A stretch of DNA of 64,000 nucleotides from Dipteronia dyeriana (lineage: Eukaryota > Streptophyta > Magnoliopsida > Sapindales > Sapindaceae), in assembly GCA_032871835.1 (NCBI GenBank), contig CM065300.1, forward strand, positions 9,629,768-9,693,767, given 5' to 3'. Below the pieces are notes generated by a model, which had not been told where the DNA came from, did no database searches, and saw only the letters and a list, made by a program, of their open reading frames with translations. The translations under genes and the position numbers were made by a program. Shown here in pieces: positions 1-14,022 of the stretch (positions are counted from its first letter, which is position 1; each line of letters starts with the position of its first letter).

Positions 1-1513
1 ATTTGTAACAAAAACCAATGGTTGATTTTAGGATAAAATATTTATTAAAAGAGATTTAACTGAGATTATAGTTTGACTACACAATCATTAATTTTAGTAA
101 TCCTTGAAAACAATCCTTAAATGCTGAGGTGACAATTTGTAAGGATCAAAATTTTCTTATAGAGATGCTCTAACACATATTTATAATATGGGTAGAGATA
201 AAAATAGGAATCTACTAATTAGTAATTATTATTTGATGGGTATGGCGTAATGTGAATCACTTAGACCCATATCATGTGCTCTTCCTTTTAGGGTATATTA
301 CTGTAGAGTTTAGCAGCATAGACAAAGTGACAAACACAAGTGCAGCTAAGAGAATCGTGCTCTAACAAAGCCAATACAGGAAGAAACCAAACCAACTCAC
401 TCCATGAAGAGAGAAAAAAATGAAGCAGCCCCCACAAACAAGGTATAGAAGGTCGAAGCTGCTGCAGAGCATTAGTAGACAAAAAACATGTAGGTGTATC
501 CTTTAATGGAGGGCGCTTTTCTTGCATTAAATTCCGTGGGCATTCCCTTGTTCATGTTGTTTTATTATCTCCATAGTCAGAGAAGAGAAGCAGTCAAGTG
601 TTACTAATATAGTAGAGAGTCGGGACCACATTTTTTCCTCATCACTCATCAGGCTCCACATCCAATTTCGATAGATAACTCTCTCTAATAATTATAACAG
701 GACCAAACATACACACACACAGCTCCTGGTGCGTTTTCACAACATGCCCGTCCCACCCACCCTGTGCATGTGTTGTGGTTTTGAACAAATGTGTTGATGG
801 TTTTTTGGTATACCTTCATATATTTCAATAATATTGGATCGCTATCCAACACCTGTTTCCATAAATGTCTTCATCTGTTTCGGCTTTTTCGGAATTATGT
901 GTATAGATACATGTGTGTGTTTTCTTCATGCTAATATAATGGGTTATGATCACTATATTTACAGTGCAGTTCATAATCAATGAATTCGAATCCAATAATT
1001 CTAAAAATATAAAATAAAAAAAATTGACAAACAATAAAAAATCGTCTCTCTCTCTCGTAACTATCCTGTACTAATTTATACTTAACCAGTGTGCGCAGTA
1101 GAAAAGTTGCTAGAATAAAGTGATTAAATTTGGGATGTCATCCGACATAGGCACATCCGCACCTAGGTTGGACATTGGAGTTATTTGGTCTCACCTTTAA
1201 GAGACTCGCTTATTCATGATAAGAGTGGAGAGGGGTTGGCATTGTTTGGATGATATATGCAAAACATACTTCTCATAGTCGGTTTGAAAAACGCTTCCTT
1301 GCTTATTCTATAACTATTACTATTATGTAAGATATTTTAAATATTATAAATGTGTTAAAAAAAAAAAACTGTTTTTGATGTTGTCAAAAGTGATTTCAAA
1401 CATTGAAGAATATTTTTATGTCTAATTAAAGTGTTTAACTAAAGTGAAAATCAAATTTACTTTTGAATTAAAGAAAAATACTAGAATCACTTTTTTCAGG
1501 AACAATATATGTC

Positions 1514-1516
<3 letters not shown>

Positions 1517-1570
<54 letters not shown>
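1517..1570. repeat. (TA)n microsatellite
   Basis: An uninterrupted run of TA dinucleotides of about 54 bp. Such runs are common in plant intergenic DNA and are length-polymorphic. Confidence 0.97.
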
Positions 1571-1576
<6 letters not shown>

Positions 1577-2938
1577 TAGATGCTTTTGCATTATAAAAAG
1601 GGGTTTCGAAAGAAGATACCATTTCGTAAAAAAATGCATTCATAAGCGTATCTCTAAAATATGTTTAATTTCTTATAAATTTATTAATAAAAAAAATTAT
1701 ATATAGTCCAATAATCTCAAGAATTCAATTAATGGCCTGTAAAATGTAAATTCATAATCAAAATGCAATACAACTTTTTTTTAAAAAAAAAATCACCTTC
1801 TATCACTTAAGTGAAGCTGGAGCGTCTCTAAAATATTTTAAATTTCCTGTAAAGTTAGTAAATAAATAAAAATTATATATAGTCCAATAATTTAAAGAAC
1901 TTAAATGGTTGAAGTAAGAACTGTTTATGTACAATAGCTCTATTTTCCTTTTATAAAAATATAATTTATAAAAACTTTCATTGTTATTGTTAAATTAAAT
2001 AAAACTGAAACCTTAAATAACTAAATAAAACGATAAAAAAAAGATCATTTCAATCTTTATAGAAACAAGTTGTTATTCATGTTTTCTAAAAATAAAATAG
2101 TATTTTATTGAAACTTTTTCTTTAAATTCATAATCAAAATGCAATACAATATATATATTAATTCAACATCTATCACTAAAGTATAGAGGGAATTTGCTAA
2201 ATATGGTTGTAATGAAAAGCAAAACATTTGATTATTACTTATTAGAATGGTCTATTATTACAATCCTTAATTATATGTAATTATGGAAAATCCAAAATTA
2301 ATATTTTTTTTTAAAAAAAAGTAAGTAAAGCGAGTAAGGGAGATGAGCAGCAGGAAGATCATGACACATACACGTGTGATGAGAATGATGCGGTTGATGA
2401 AACATTGGTAGGGCCCAACTGAGAAACCACACGAGAGGTACGATTGCTGGTGGCCCACTCCACACCAAAGGCCAAGGATATCAACTGTTTGATCAGACGA
2501 CGAAGGTGATTGATTTATGGTTAGATGCTTTGCTGTCAGATTCTGATTGATTGACACACCAAATAATTGATTTTGATTACCAGTCAGTCACAGTTTGTGT
2601 TGTATGTGACGAGTAGGACGACAGTTTCGGATTAGAAGTGCTAGATGCTGGTCAAGCCACGTCTACACATCAGACACCATTCGTTCATGATTGATACTGC
2701 TTACGTGGGTCCCCCTAGGAAACACCCAAGTTGCAGCATCATCAATTCATCATCAATGAACATGGGGCCCCTGTTTTCTGTTCACCAGTCTTATCCAGGT
2801 GAATTACCGTACTCGATCCTCCCTAGTTTTTTTTTTTTTTTTTTAAATTATTTAGAACAATCTTATTATATACCTTAAATTACAAAGTGTGCCGGAGCCC
2901 TTTATTTATTTATTTATATATATAAAAAAGTTGTATTT

Positions 2939-3032
2939 AAAATCATACTTATAAAAACCCTTTTCAGTCTAAGTTACGTTTCAAATCGTATTTATAAAAA
3001 CCGTTTTCAGTTTTAATTGTATTTTGAATCGT
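2939..3032. repeat. Degenerate ~46-bp tandem repeat
   Basis: Two imperfect copies of a unit containing TTATAAAAACC and TTTTCAGT follow each other, with the start of a third. No coding potential is seen. Confidence 0.6.
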
Positions 3033-6000
3033 TCTCATAGCAGATGCTCTAGACAAATTTTAACCTAATCGGTGTCGAACATAACAAAAAATAAAATTAT
3101 AATATGGATGAAATTGTCCAACGAAGTCACAATGAGATTTGTCAAGGGCCAAGATGAGTAACATTGAAGAAGTAGATGAAACATTTATATAGAATTGGCC
3201 CAAAACAATTATAGTGGGCTATAACCCAAAAAAGAGATTAGGAGAGCAGAGATGATGAGAGAAACAAGTTTGGAGCGTGGTCTAGAATGTACCAGAAAAG
3301 CAAAAATCTTGGATTGGTTTGGTGAGTAGTTGTAAATTGAAATTGGAGTTTGGAGAGACATATAGCTATCAGCATTGAGTTTAGGTTTAATGCTGGGGGT
3401 CCTTTGATTAGGGCATTGAAACAATTATACACCATGACTTGAATATCAATATTCTTCACATTCAATTCATTCGCCTTCAAGTTATATATATATATGTCAT
3501 TTTATTTTTCATTTATTTCAGGGTTTTATAGCGTTTTCATCGGTCCAATTTTATAAATATTGTTTTCATCACAAATAAATAAATGTATAGGTGAAAAAAC
3601 CAAAGGGATAAAAATGGACAGTCGTGATCGAGTCACATGGCAGGGTGAGAGTTTCACAAGAGTTTCACAGACAGAAATATGAGTATTGGACAATCCTCAA
3701 TAGATGAGAATCGAATGGACACAATGAAAGCCTGCAAATTGTAAGAATGTCCCAAATTGGTAACAGAAGATGTAGATAAATTAGAGAAAATTAAAAATTG
3801 GAAGTTTTTGATGAAGCCAGTCAAGGATAGAAATATATATATAGTTGTTTTAAGTTTACATTCATGCATCTCCATATATAGAAGCAAGGTAGTACTGAAA
3901 TTAACCCAAATAAAGTTAATTATTAACATATCAAGATGTTCTTTCATTGATAGTTTGGTGATTTTTATGATAAATTCATTGACCTACTCCTACATATGAT
4001 ATAATTATAAGCTTGTCCAAATGAATTTAAAATTAAGAATTTCTATCCTCTTAAACAAAAATCAGTAGCATCTGTAATCAATCAAAAATGTTTTCAGAAC
4101 TGATGAAAGAAAGAGTAAAAAAATGCATATGTTTGCAGTTTGTATATAGGCCATATTTTTGGAGAAGAAATATACCCTAATATACATTTGTTCAAGATGA
4201 ATATGATTTGAGTTTGGTATCCGATAATAAAAGTTGGAGCCTACGTTCCAATGTTGTTCCTATCCTTCTACATCTCCTGACACCAAAGACAATAGACAAG
4301 TTTGGGTAGCCAACGAAACACTTTGGTATTCACCATCCGATTCTTAAGTCAGTAATGAGTCCAATTGAAAGTATCTCTGAACTAAATTATTTATGAAAAA
4401 CAATACTATATGAACCCTCTATTTCAATTTTACCTGTTTGGGGTATATAGATTGATCTCTTATCCGTAATTGTGTTGTCATATGAAGTGTGAGGTTTGGG
4501 TGACATTTGTGTATTTTGCCGTGATAAGTATAATTTTGCATGCTAGTGAAATGAAATTTATATCACATTTCTTCTGTCACATAACCATGTTCAGATTTCA
4601 CACTAGCTTGAATGTTGTAACTTGTAACAGCTAATTAAATTAAATTAAATTAAAAAAATAGGAGATTAGATTAGGTAAGATTAATCTTTGTTTTTGGTAA
4701 TGTAACCAAGAATTGTATTAATCCGATCTCTTTATAAAAAGTAGAGTGATTCTGTTGTCAGCCACTAATCCCGGATTCGGAATCCTCTTTGATTTGTGTT
4801 AAATAGGTGTATAATTCGTGCATCATATATTTCTGTGAATCACTTTTTGATCATGAATCACTTCAATACGCTTCCCACAAAACAATAAGAGTGGTTGCAC
4901 TTTAAATCTCTCACACACTGATTTTGTATTTGAAAAAATAAATATATGAATAGATTAATAGAAAACCGCGTAAATTAGGAGGAAGAAAATGATGAAGCGA
5001 AGAGGGGTTAGGGTTAGTGAGGGTGCATTAATTTTAATTATTTTGAATTAAAAGTAGACATTCCAAGGAGAGAGTGCCCTGGTCAGCCCCCACCATCGTA
5101 TCCACTGTCGCATGTTCTACCAACATTTGGAATAATATTATTGCAGGGAAGATTCTCATGATATTGCATTTGTAGATAGGACCAGCAGCTAGCATTATAA
5201 TCAATAAACTAATTAGATTAGTGATGATATGTATCATTATTTGTTAATTAAGTAATGCTACTGTTAGTTAATGTGACATGTCTCCTTTGCTAAGCAATCA
5301 AAAGGGGATCCATTTCAGATCTATTTCTTTGATTTGCCAGAACATACAGACCAAAAGCAGCCGGATGGAAAAAGTATATTTCTAGTGGAATCGACTTTTA
5401 ACCTAATTCGTATGGTTTTAAAAATTTTGACCAGGTAAATTTCTGATATTTTTTTTCAAAGAATTTTTGAGCATTTTTAAATCTTATGTTCGAATTTTAA
5501 CATATATTTGAACTTGAATTATTAAGCCATAGATAAAGATTTGACAATAAAGATTTGTTTTAGCATTTTACGTCGAATAGATTTCAGCTATTTGATGCAT
5601 CTAATAACTTACACGATAGAATCCATATATTAGAACGGAGAAAAACATCCAAACATACGTACCGGAGAAGAAATTGGAAGCGATTTTATTTACCCTTGAG
5701 GGTTTAGTTCTTACGGTTCAAAATCGGTTAGATCCTGTTAGCCTATCCTTTTCTTCGCCAACGAGCTCTTTTTTAGTAGAATTTTGTCTAATGGATTTTA
5801 GGAAAGGGTTTCTTACAACTTGAATGTGTTATTTATGATCAAGACAAGTTCGAGGTAGCTTTCGAGATTATGTCTGCAATTTAATTAGTGATTTCTTTAT
5901 TAGAGCAATCCAACGAAATTTATCCTTTAAGAAAAATATCCATCTACACCCATTTGAAGGTTGCAGAGTACCACAATAGCATCCTGAAGTAGTAATAAAG

Positions 6001-7928
6001 GCCTTGAAATAAGAAGAGGGTAGAAAATCAATTTTCACCTTCGAACAAAAACAATGATATATACATGATAATACATATCTTGTACTCTTGTGGTATGTGG
6101 AATGTTGTGGCCATAAAATGACCACAGAGCGCTCAGCATTGACATGATATTTTGACTCAATCTTAGTATGATACATATAATTATAAGGACCACTTAAAAA
6201 TCCTTCTCCAAGCTAAGGTCACTAGCTACATCGTTAAAAAAATTTATCTCAAGTGGGGTTCACTTTCTCTACTAGATAAAATGATAAAATGGGTATTGGG
6301 GTTTTTCCAAAAATAAAGAAAATAAAAATAGGTTTCTTGTATTCTTATATGATTTAGACTTCACTATGAAAAGGGTATTTTTTTTTCTTCAAATAGCTAC
6401 AGGGAGTGTGTGTTACTGGAGATGAGTAGTGTTAAAAAAGAAGATGTGGTTGAAGAAGAAGAAGGTGATGATGAAAGAGGATTGGATAATTATGAGTAGA
6501 AGGTAGGTTATAAAAGAACAAGCAAGAATGGGGTTGGGGGGGATGGTGACAGGGCAAGGGCACAGCTAGGGTTGGGGATGTTTCCTTATTGTAGGGATGT
6601 GACCTGTCTCTAAGTCATCTCCATATATGAGACTCCAAAAGCTTTTAGAATGAGCGATGTTGATAATTGCTACTGTTTGACGTTCATGTGTCCTGCAAGG
6701 GAATAGCTATTACAATGTGACACCATTATCTTATTTAGTCCACTTTAACCACTTTTGTTTATTGGATAACAAATTAACAATCTATGTGCTTGGTCTTAAA
6801 CAGGATTGACTCCTAATTAAACATATATAGGCATTTTTTTATTTTAAAATTTGTCATCAGAAACTCGATGTTTTATAGAAGGTAATCTAATGATGAATAA
6901 ATAAATCAATCCATAGAAGTAGTACTTCACGTAATGAAGCCATAATATTTTGTGAAAAATACACGGGATTTACATTTTCTCTCTAAAAGATATTTGATTA
7001 TCAACAATTTGGACTGACGATTTGTTAGGTATACATGTTGGGATTCCAAATTGCACTTTGTATATATAGATAGGATCATGAATTATTGATTTCATGTGGT
7101 GAGGATTTGCATAATTGGATGGTTCCTAGCTAGAAGAATCTTACTATAAATAATGAACATTTTTCATTGAACCACTACTAGTACAATATTATGATTTGGC
7201 CGTGCATGCAGTGCTCAGGATGATATTCACCTAACAAGACCCGACTGACTGACCCCATCAATTCATGGAAAGTAAAGTTGGAAGATGGAGTTGGAAGGGG
7301 AGATTTTCGGCATTGCCAAAAGATTGTGGTTTGTTCATAGTATATACAGTATATATCCTAAAAATGTACGTGGTTTATTCATAGTATACAGTGTATATCC
7401 TAGTATGCCTACTTTAAATGCACAAAATTATGGGAAATTTCCGGATGAGTGGAACCGAAACTTATTATTTTTTCTTAAATAGCAAAAATGATATCGGCGA
7501 TTCAAACACGAAGTATTATTAAAATGAAGGAGTGTTCATACCATTAAACCATATTGGATATGGATGGATTTCTTTTAATTTAAAATTTTGAAGTTGCCAA
7601 TTTGTATATATATCAAACTTATATCTCATCTCACATGGTAATTGTATTGCTCTGACACCGTGAGTACTCGTTAATATATAACTTTATCTTGCAGTAATAC
7701 ACGTTAATTTATTTTTTAACAAAAGATATAGAGTTGATTGTTTTTTACCAGCCCACAGTGTTGTGCATGTGCTGGTGGAGTAGAGTTGACCGATAGGGAG
7801 TTGAATAAACAACAGTTTGGAAGTGAGTCCTGGCCACAACCTCCCGCTATCTAAACATCCAATCACGTTCTTTATGTGATCGATCAAGTTGGTTGAAAGA
7901 GTTTTCAGATCAACGTCCCAAGTACCTC

Positions 7929-7938
7929 CACGTGTCGA
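7929..7938 (+). promoter_or_regulatory. G-box overlapping a TGTC core upstream of AUX/IAA gene
   Basis: CACGTG at 7929-7934 is a perfect G-box (bZIP/bHLH/ABRE core). It runs into TGTCGA, which shares the TGTC core bound by auxin response factors. The pair lies about 225 bp upstream of the AUX/IAA start codon, just before the CT-rich and then purine-rich stretch that looks like the 5' leader. Motif presence is seen; function in auxin or light response is inference. Confidence 0.4.
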
Positions 7939-8159
7939 CAAATCAAACATCAAAAACTCTCGATATGGCATACACATGCAGCTAATAAACACAAAACACC
8001 CCACAGTTATATTATTGGAGGTCTCTCTCTAACAACAACACAAACAGAAGAAGTAGAAGAAGACACACAAGAAGCTAAGAGAGAAAAGAAAAAAAAAAGC
8101 AAAAGCTATCGAGAAGACAACAAAGATATCAGGAGAAAAAAGGAAGTTTTTTGGTTTCA

Positions 8160-9519
8160 ATGGAAGTTGGCCTGAAAATGGCAAACATGTTAGGAGCAGC
8201 AGATCGAGATTTGAACTTGAAAGAGACAGAACTGTGTCTTGGACTTCCTGGTGGAGGCAAAACAGAACCTGAAACTCCCAAAACTGGGAATAAGAGAGGC
8301 TTCTCTGAGACTGTCGATTTGAAACTCAATTTTCAGTCAAAGGAGGCTGTGGATCTGAATGAGAAGAATAATATCAACTCTTCTTCTTCAAAAGAGAAGA
8401 ACCTCCTCTCTTCTTGCACCAAAGATCCCGCTAAGCCACCAGCAAAGTAAGCTCTCAGTCTCTCTTCTTCAACTTTCTTTGAATTCTTCATTTAAAATGA
8501 GAGGTGGAAACTAATAATATTATTATAAAATGTGTTTAATGTTATTTAGGGCTCAAGTTGTGGGTTGGCCACCAGTTCGATCTTATCGTAAGAATATAAT
8601 GGCTCATCAGAAGAGTCCTAGTCAGGAGGACGGTGAAAAGGCGGCGATGAGCGGAGGCAACAGCGCAGCGTTTGTGAAGGTTTGCATGGACGGCGCGCCT
8701 TTTCTTCGTAAGGTAGACTTGAAGATGTACAAGAGCTACCAAGAGCTGTCTGATGCATTGGCCAAGATGTTCAGTTCCTTCACCATGGGTGGTAAGTAGT
8801 ACATAATAATAATTTCATGCAACTTTCAAGTGGAAAAAAATAAATCTAATTTGTATAAGCAGCTGGTACTATAAAATTTATTTTACTAGAGATCTGCAAG
8901 TTTGTTAAAAGCTAAAAGAAATTTTTAAATTTTAATGAGAGTCATACATAGATATATATTCATGATTAGTTAATTATTATTCATAAATTGATTATTTTAT
9001 GGTTGTATATATTAATATATGTGAAGGTAATTATGGAGCACAAGGAATGATAGACTTCATGAATGAGAGCAAGTTGATGGATCTCCTGAACAGTTCTGAG
9101 TATGTGCCAACCTATGAAGACAAGGATGGTGACTGGATGCTCGTGGGTGATGTCCCATGGGAGTAAGTTTTCAATTCATTCCTCTATATAATTATATATA
9201 AACCCTAAAATATTTGTCATAGCAATTAAAGCTACCTACTATGCTAGGCTGTCACTTCACAATATTGAAATTTTGCATATGCTTTATAAACAATTATATC
9301 ACTCAAGGCTTTGTTATCATTTACAGTATGTTTGTTGATTCATGCAAGCGCTTGCGCTTAATGAAAGGATCAGAAGCAATTGGACTTGGTAAGTAGCACT
9401 TGATTTTCACATGATTTATGGATTTATTTTTACACTTTTTTTTTTCCCTTTGAATAACCTAAAATTTTGTTCAATTTTCAGCTCCAAGAGCAATGGAGAA
9501 ATGCAAGAGCAGAGCCTGA
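8160..9519 (+). CDS. AUX/IAA auxin-response repressor (IAA14/IAA16-like)
   Basis: Short-lived nuclear repressor. It binds ARF transcription factors and is degraded when auxin joins it to a TIR1/AFB F-box protein. Exons by eye: 8160-8446, 8550-8791, 9027-9162, 9327-9388 and 9482-9519. All phases agree and give 254 residues. Domain I carries the EAR motif LCLGL (residues 25-29), which recruits TOPLESS. Domain II is the degron [12 protein letters not shown] (100-111). The C-terminal PB1 domain (about 137-235) includes the basic [17 protein letters not shown] strand and the acidic [16 protein letters not shown] loop; the basic tail follows. The first ATG in a purine-rich leader is used; a second in-frame ATG lies six codons on. 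Domain order and wording match the Arabidopsis IAA7/14/16/17 clade best. Five exons is the usual number. No break was found, so the gene looks functional. A G-box lies upstream. The exact orthologue within the clade is not settled. Confidence 0.95.
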
Positions 9520-11480
9520 ACTGTGGTTTTTAGTGGGTTTAATTGCTGGTCTTTGATTTCAAGTTCCATATCCTGAAACCCATGCAAGAAAACTTAATTA
9601 AAAGCACTTGAACAAGATGGATGGATTGAGCAAGTGATGGAGGGTGTTGCTATGGATCATGTGTTCTTTTTCCTGTATTTTAATTTGATGGTATATAGAT
9701 ATATCAAAGATCTAGACTTTTGTAATGGACAAGAAGCAATAAACTTAACCTGTTATTGTCTGGCTTGTTTAATTACTAATGGCTTTTGTCTAGTAATCAC
9801 CTTTTTTCTTTTTCTTTTTTAATATTCTTAATGTTGTCCTTGCTGTCACAGTTGTTGTGTGTTTTATTCCTTCAAAATTTTAATGTTACTTTCTTTTCGC
9901 ATGAAAGATTCTTAAGATCATGTATTTCCTCTAAATATCTAATAGTTTATATATACATGGCATGTTATGATTCAATCCATGACCCCATGAGAGATAGGGA
10001 ACAAGACCATGTGAATGTTAATGGGGTTTGCATTCATGGCCATTTGTTTATATATATGCTGTTGGTTTGCAAATATACATTTATAAATATTTTTGACTGG
10101 TGAATGTAGGCTGTTGAGTGAATGTGGTTGGAATTTTATAATGTGGCGGGATGCCTATTATTTTATGAATGGGCAATTGCATTTTCTGGGATCACTAACA
10201 TTTAATTATACACATATTTTAAGAATTTGAGTTTTTCTTGGATCGGGCAGTGTGGCAACCTCATGTTATATGTTTGATGGAGATCAATATTATATTTCAC
10301 TCCGTGGTTTATATTTATATATATACAATGGATTAATGATTGCTGAAGGCAGCAAAGTGTGTCTCTTTGACAAAATGGTCTAGCGATGTTATTAATGTTA
10401 AAGCAAGAATTTGGATTAATGGATGATCATCATAGGAATGTCAACTGGGTGGCCGGAACAAGGACGGAGGAGGTGGGGAGGCTCTGCCACCCCTGCACGC
10501 ACCTGAACGGCGCCCCCATCTCTGAAAATATTGATTTGTTGTCTATTATATATATCAAGTTAATTGGGTTACAGATATTATCTGACTTAAATAGTATGAT
10601 CCCAAATTAATATAATACTTAAAAAAAAAAAAAAAACTATTTGGATCCCGCTTGTCATTGTGTTAAAGGTCTTCTTCACAATTCCAATCACATCCGAGTA
10701 GGGTTTGGGCATGGTTCAATTTGGTATGGTTTCTAAAAAGTAGGACTAGATTGAATCAATTCATTTTCTAGACCAGACCAAACCATCCAATGATTCTAAA
10801 TTTGATTAGGCTTTTGTAATTTATTTATTTTTTAAAAATATTATAATAATTCGAGATGAATAGACTCAAACTCATAAACTCATGTTATAGATAGAAGGGT
10901 GTGCAAATCACTTGGTCAACCTTTTATTGTCTTAGACTTTTGTATTTATGATTGTAAAATTTAAAAATTATATTAAATGTTAGACTCATTGTAAATAAAT
11001 ATATAAGGTTTGATAAGTAAATACAATTTGTATTGTATTTTTTGGCGAAATAATTTGTATCTTGTTTATTGCTTTGTAAAAAAGACTTGGTTTTGATATG
11101 ATAACCCAACCAGGAATAATGTCAGGGGCTAGAATAAATTTCCTTAAATCTCAACCCTAGATGAAATTCATCACATATGATTTATCAAACAAATTTTATT
11201 TACTGTATGTAATATACAGTAAATCACAAATATGAAATATCTAGTCTTTATTTATGTATACATTTGCTTAAACACAAGGTTTCAAGTTTACAATATACAA
11301 AATTTGTTTCTATTATTTCGAATTTAACAATTTCAATGTTTAGATTTCAAAGTTTGAACCGCAAATTAAACATATAAGCCAACAAATACCAAAGCAGTTC
11401 ATATCAACCTTTTACAAAGAAATTGAACAAAAATTGGATAAAAAAATAAACCAAATTTGGATAAAATAAGTAATTGTGAA
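9520..11480. other. 3' flank of AUX/IAA gene and AT-rich spacer
   Basis: The first few hundred bases hold the likely 3' UTR. A short GC-rich patch lies at about 10445-10525 inside otherwise AT-rich DNA. It reads as part of a short open frame, but I recognise no protein in it. Poly-A tracts and T-rich sequence follow. Confidence 0.5.
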
Positions 11481-11483
11481 ATG

Positions 11484-11600
11484 AGGTTGATCCGATGGTA
11501 ATTAAACCCGTCAGACATATACTATGAGATCGTGGGTTTGAGTCTTCCCCTCTCAAAAAACCCAAATTTATGTAATATTTCAATGGGTTCTTTTTTTATA
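11484..11600 (+). mobile_element. tRNA-derived SINE-like fragment
   Basis: A tRNA-like A box (GGTTGATCCGATGGTAAT, from 11486) is followed about 45 bp later by a B box (GTGGGTTTGAGTCTTCCC, near 11532). This is the internal RNA polymerase III promoter layout of plant SINEs. No full tRNA fold is present, and the 3' end is undefined, fading into T-rich sequence. Confidence 0.45.
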
Positions 11601-11780
11601 TAGCATACTTTCCAATATCATTTGTGAAAAATTCATCATGTTAATAATTTGTATAGAAATAACACCAATTAATGTGTTCTGTCAAAATTACCCATTTGTT
11701 TCTTTCCCTCTCTCTCTTTACTTTTTAAATTTCTTTCCCTCTCGTTCTTTCTTCCTCTCTCCTTTGTTTTTTTGTTCAAA

Positions 11781-12300
11781 TACCTCCATTGATGGATCAA
11801 TGGAGGTCAAACAAACCTCCAATAGATGTCGTCGAAACGGTCGACTCCATTAGAGGTTGGTTCGACGACCCACAACCTCCGTTAAAAAAAATTCTGAAAA
11901 TAAGTCTCGGGTAACCAACAATAAATCTTGGGCAATTGACAATAAATCTCGGATAGCTAGAAATAAGTCTCGTGTAGCTGGTTATAAGTCTCAGGTAGCA
12001 ATAAGTCTCAGATAATTGGAAATAAGTCTCGGTTATATGAAAATAAGTCTCGGATAGCTGGTTGTATGTCTCAACTCTCAAGTAGCAATAAGTCTGAGGA
12101 AATTGAAAATAAGTCTCGGATAGCTAAAAATAAGTCTCGAGTGACCTACCCGAGAATTATTACCGAGACTTATTTCCAGATTTGGTTTTTTTATCTTCTT
12201 CTTCATCGACCACCAATGGAGGTCGAGGTCATTTCGACCTACAATGAAGGTTTTTTCGACATCCATTTGAGATATGTTCTACCTCCATTAGTACTTTGAT
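11781..12300. repeat. Fold-back repeat, copy 1 (AATAAGTCTCGG array with GGAGGTC arms)
   Basis: Both ends (about 11781-11880 and 12207-12296) are rich in CCTCCATTGGAGGTC-like self-complementary words. Between them lie about eleven spaced copies of AATAAGTCTCGG or near variants, all in one orientation, and then one copy reversed (CCGAGACTTATT at about 12163). The array leaves the minus strand open for about 94 codons with a repeating peptide, but I regard that as a by-product of the repeat. A second locus of the same design lies at 49190-49980. The family is not one I recognise; a fold-back or MITE-like element is likely. Confidence 0.6.
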
Positions 12301-12559
12301 TAAAAAAAATAGGGGAGAGAAAAAAATAAAAAATAAAAAATAAAAAATAAAAAAGTAAGTGAGGGTATTTTAGTCTCATCACATAATTTGATGCAAAAAA
12401 AACATAAAATTAATAATTCGGTGATAGTCTCTGAAAACCAAACATATTTGGTGTTTTTTCCCTTTATTCTCTCTATTTCAATAGATATATTTTAAGAACT
12501 ACAATTATTTTTTCTGATTTTATTGAAAATTAAGCATCGGGAAATGGGACAACAAAAAG

Positions 12560-12561
<2 letters not shown>

Positions 12562-12601
<40 letters not shown>
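12562..12601. repeat. (AT)n microsatellite
   Basis: About 40 bp of pure AT dinucleotides. Confidence 0.95.
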
Positions 12602-12605
<4 letters not shown>

Positions 12606-12746
12606 AATAGTTGTAGTTTTTGAAAAATATTTAAATTTTCATTAAACTTATCAACTATAAAAAAATTATATCAAAATTCATTAAAATCGATGAATTTTAA
12701 GATAGTCATTACTTTATGTTAAAATGAACGATCCCTCGTAACAGAC

Positions 12747-12800
<54 letters not shown>
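12747..12800. repeat. (TTA)n microsatellite
   Basis: About 18 copies of the trinucleotide TTA without interruption. Confidence 0.95.
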
Positions 12801-12802
<2 letters not shown>

Positions 12803-14022
12803 CAGTGGTTATCTGGTAAGAATGGTCATAATATAAGAGGTAAGCATGTCTAACCACAGTCACACATTGGGTATGAATGTGAGTATTTAGTAATGTGGAG
12901 TTGTAGGTCCACTATGAATATTTGGTTATGGTTGAAGATCCTGATATAATAAAGTTTTGACGGTACTGATAGGAGAATTATTATTATATATATATAATTT
13001 CAAGAGGTTCTCAAGATTGAGGCGTCACATATCCGATCAATTTGATAAATTTTATTTTATTTGGAAAATTGAAAATTTAAAGAGTATTTTAATAAATTAA
13101 TAATTTAAAGATTTTCAAAAAAAAAAAATATATTCAAGATTGACTACTTCTCATACTCTCATCCTAGCCTTTGAAAAGGTCCGTGACCCAGTCTATGGAT
13201 ATACAGTAAAATAAAATGTCTTAAAGGTATTTGATCTATGTAGGTACAGTTTGGTCTGGTTTTACAAGATTTGGACTATAAATCACACCAGACCGTGCTT
13301 TTTTTTTTCTTTTTTTTTTTGTTATGAGTAGACCATATGGATTTTTTTATTTTAATAAAACCAAATGGTTTGTTTTAAAATTGGAAATCCACACTAAAAT
13401 AAACGGTTTGATTTGATCTGCTTCAACGATTTATAGACCTTTATTACTTCGATCTTCATTCGATGGAGTGGGAAGAAATTTAGATTTATTTATTGTAATG
13501 AAAAGAAAAAAAAAAAAAAGAATAACGTCAGGTCAAGGATACCCTGCCCCGCCGTCGCCCAATAAATTTTGAATTTGCAGGAGCTTTAAAGCACTTCATG
13601 AATTCAACTTAACATAGATTAGAAGGTAATTAATAATTGGTATAGATATTTTTTATTAATATTAACTCGTTTATATTTCAAAGAACTTAAAAATTTAACA
13701 CTTGCCAAAGTGCCAAACCACATGCAACGCTCATAGAGAGGTGGCATCAATGTATGTATATATAATATGTGTCTCCTCATTAGCCACCCAACATTTTTCA
13801 ATTCTCCTCAAACAAAACTTTCTATATCCAAACGGGCCTCTGTCCTTCTTTGATGCTTTGATGTTATTGTTCACTATCCCTATTATTTCTATGATGATGT
13901 TTTTTTTTAATTATTACAATATTTCACGATTGAGGGGAAGAGTATGACTCGAATCTATAACTTTTTCGATATAAAATATAAATATAGGAGGGCTAACCAT
14001 TGAACCACCTTCTTCCTATACT

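Larger units (their letters stand above)
1..7990. other. AT-rich intergenic region, no gene recognised
   Basis: I see no convincing exon here on either strand. Open frames are short, low in complexity and match no family I recognise. The stretch holds a TA microsatellite, poly-A/T tracts, a degenerate tandem repeat around 2939-3032, and several transposon-like ends. For example, the motif GAGATGCTCTAA near 162 resembles the terminal motif of a common plant MITE family and may be the right end of an element cut by the window edge. The last few hundred bases are probably the promoter of the AUX/IAA gene. Confidence 0.6.

Noticed and set aside
4990..5025. GGTTAGGGTTAG word as a second telomere-like site
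   Set aside because: Only about two units long, which is expected by chance in plant DNA.
10386..10610. 74-codon plus-strand open frame with a GC-rich core
   Set aside because: No recognisable domain, no splice partners, and AT-rich non-coding flanks. It may be a transposon scrap.
11797..12081. Minus-strand open frame of 94 codons with a repeating ETYFQLSETYF-like peptide
   Set aside because: It is the translation of the AATAAGTCTCGG array. The period of the peptide follows the DNA repeat and no family or gene context supports it.
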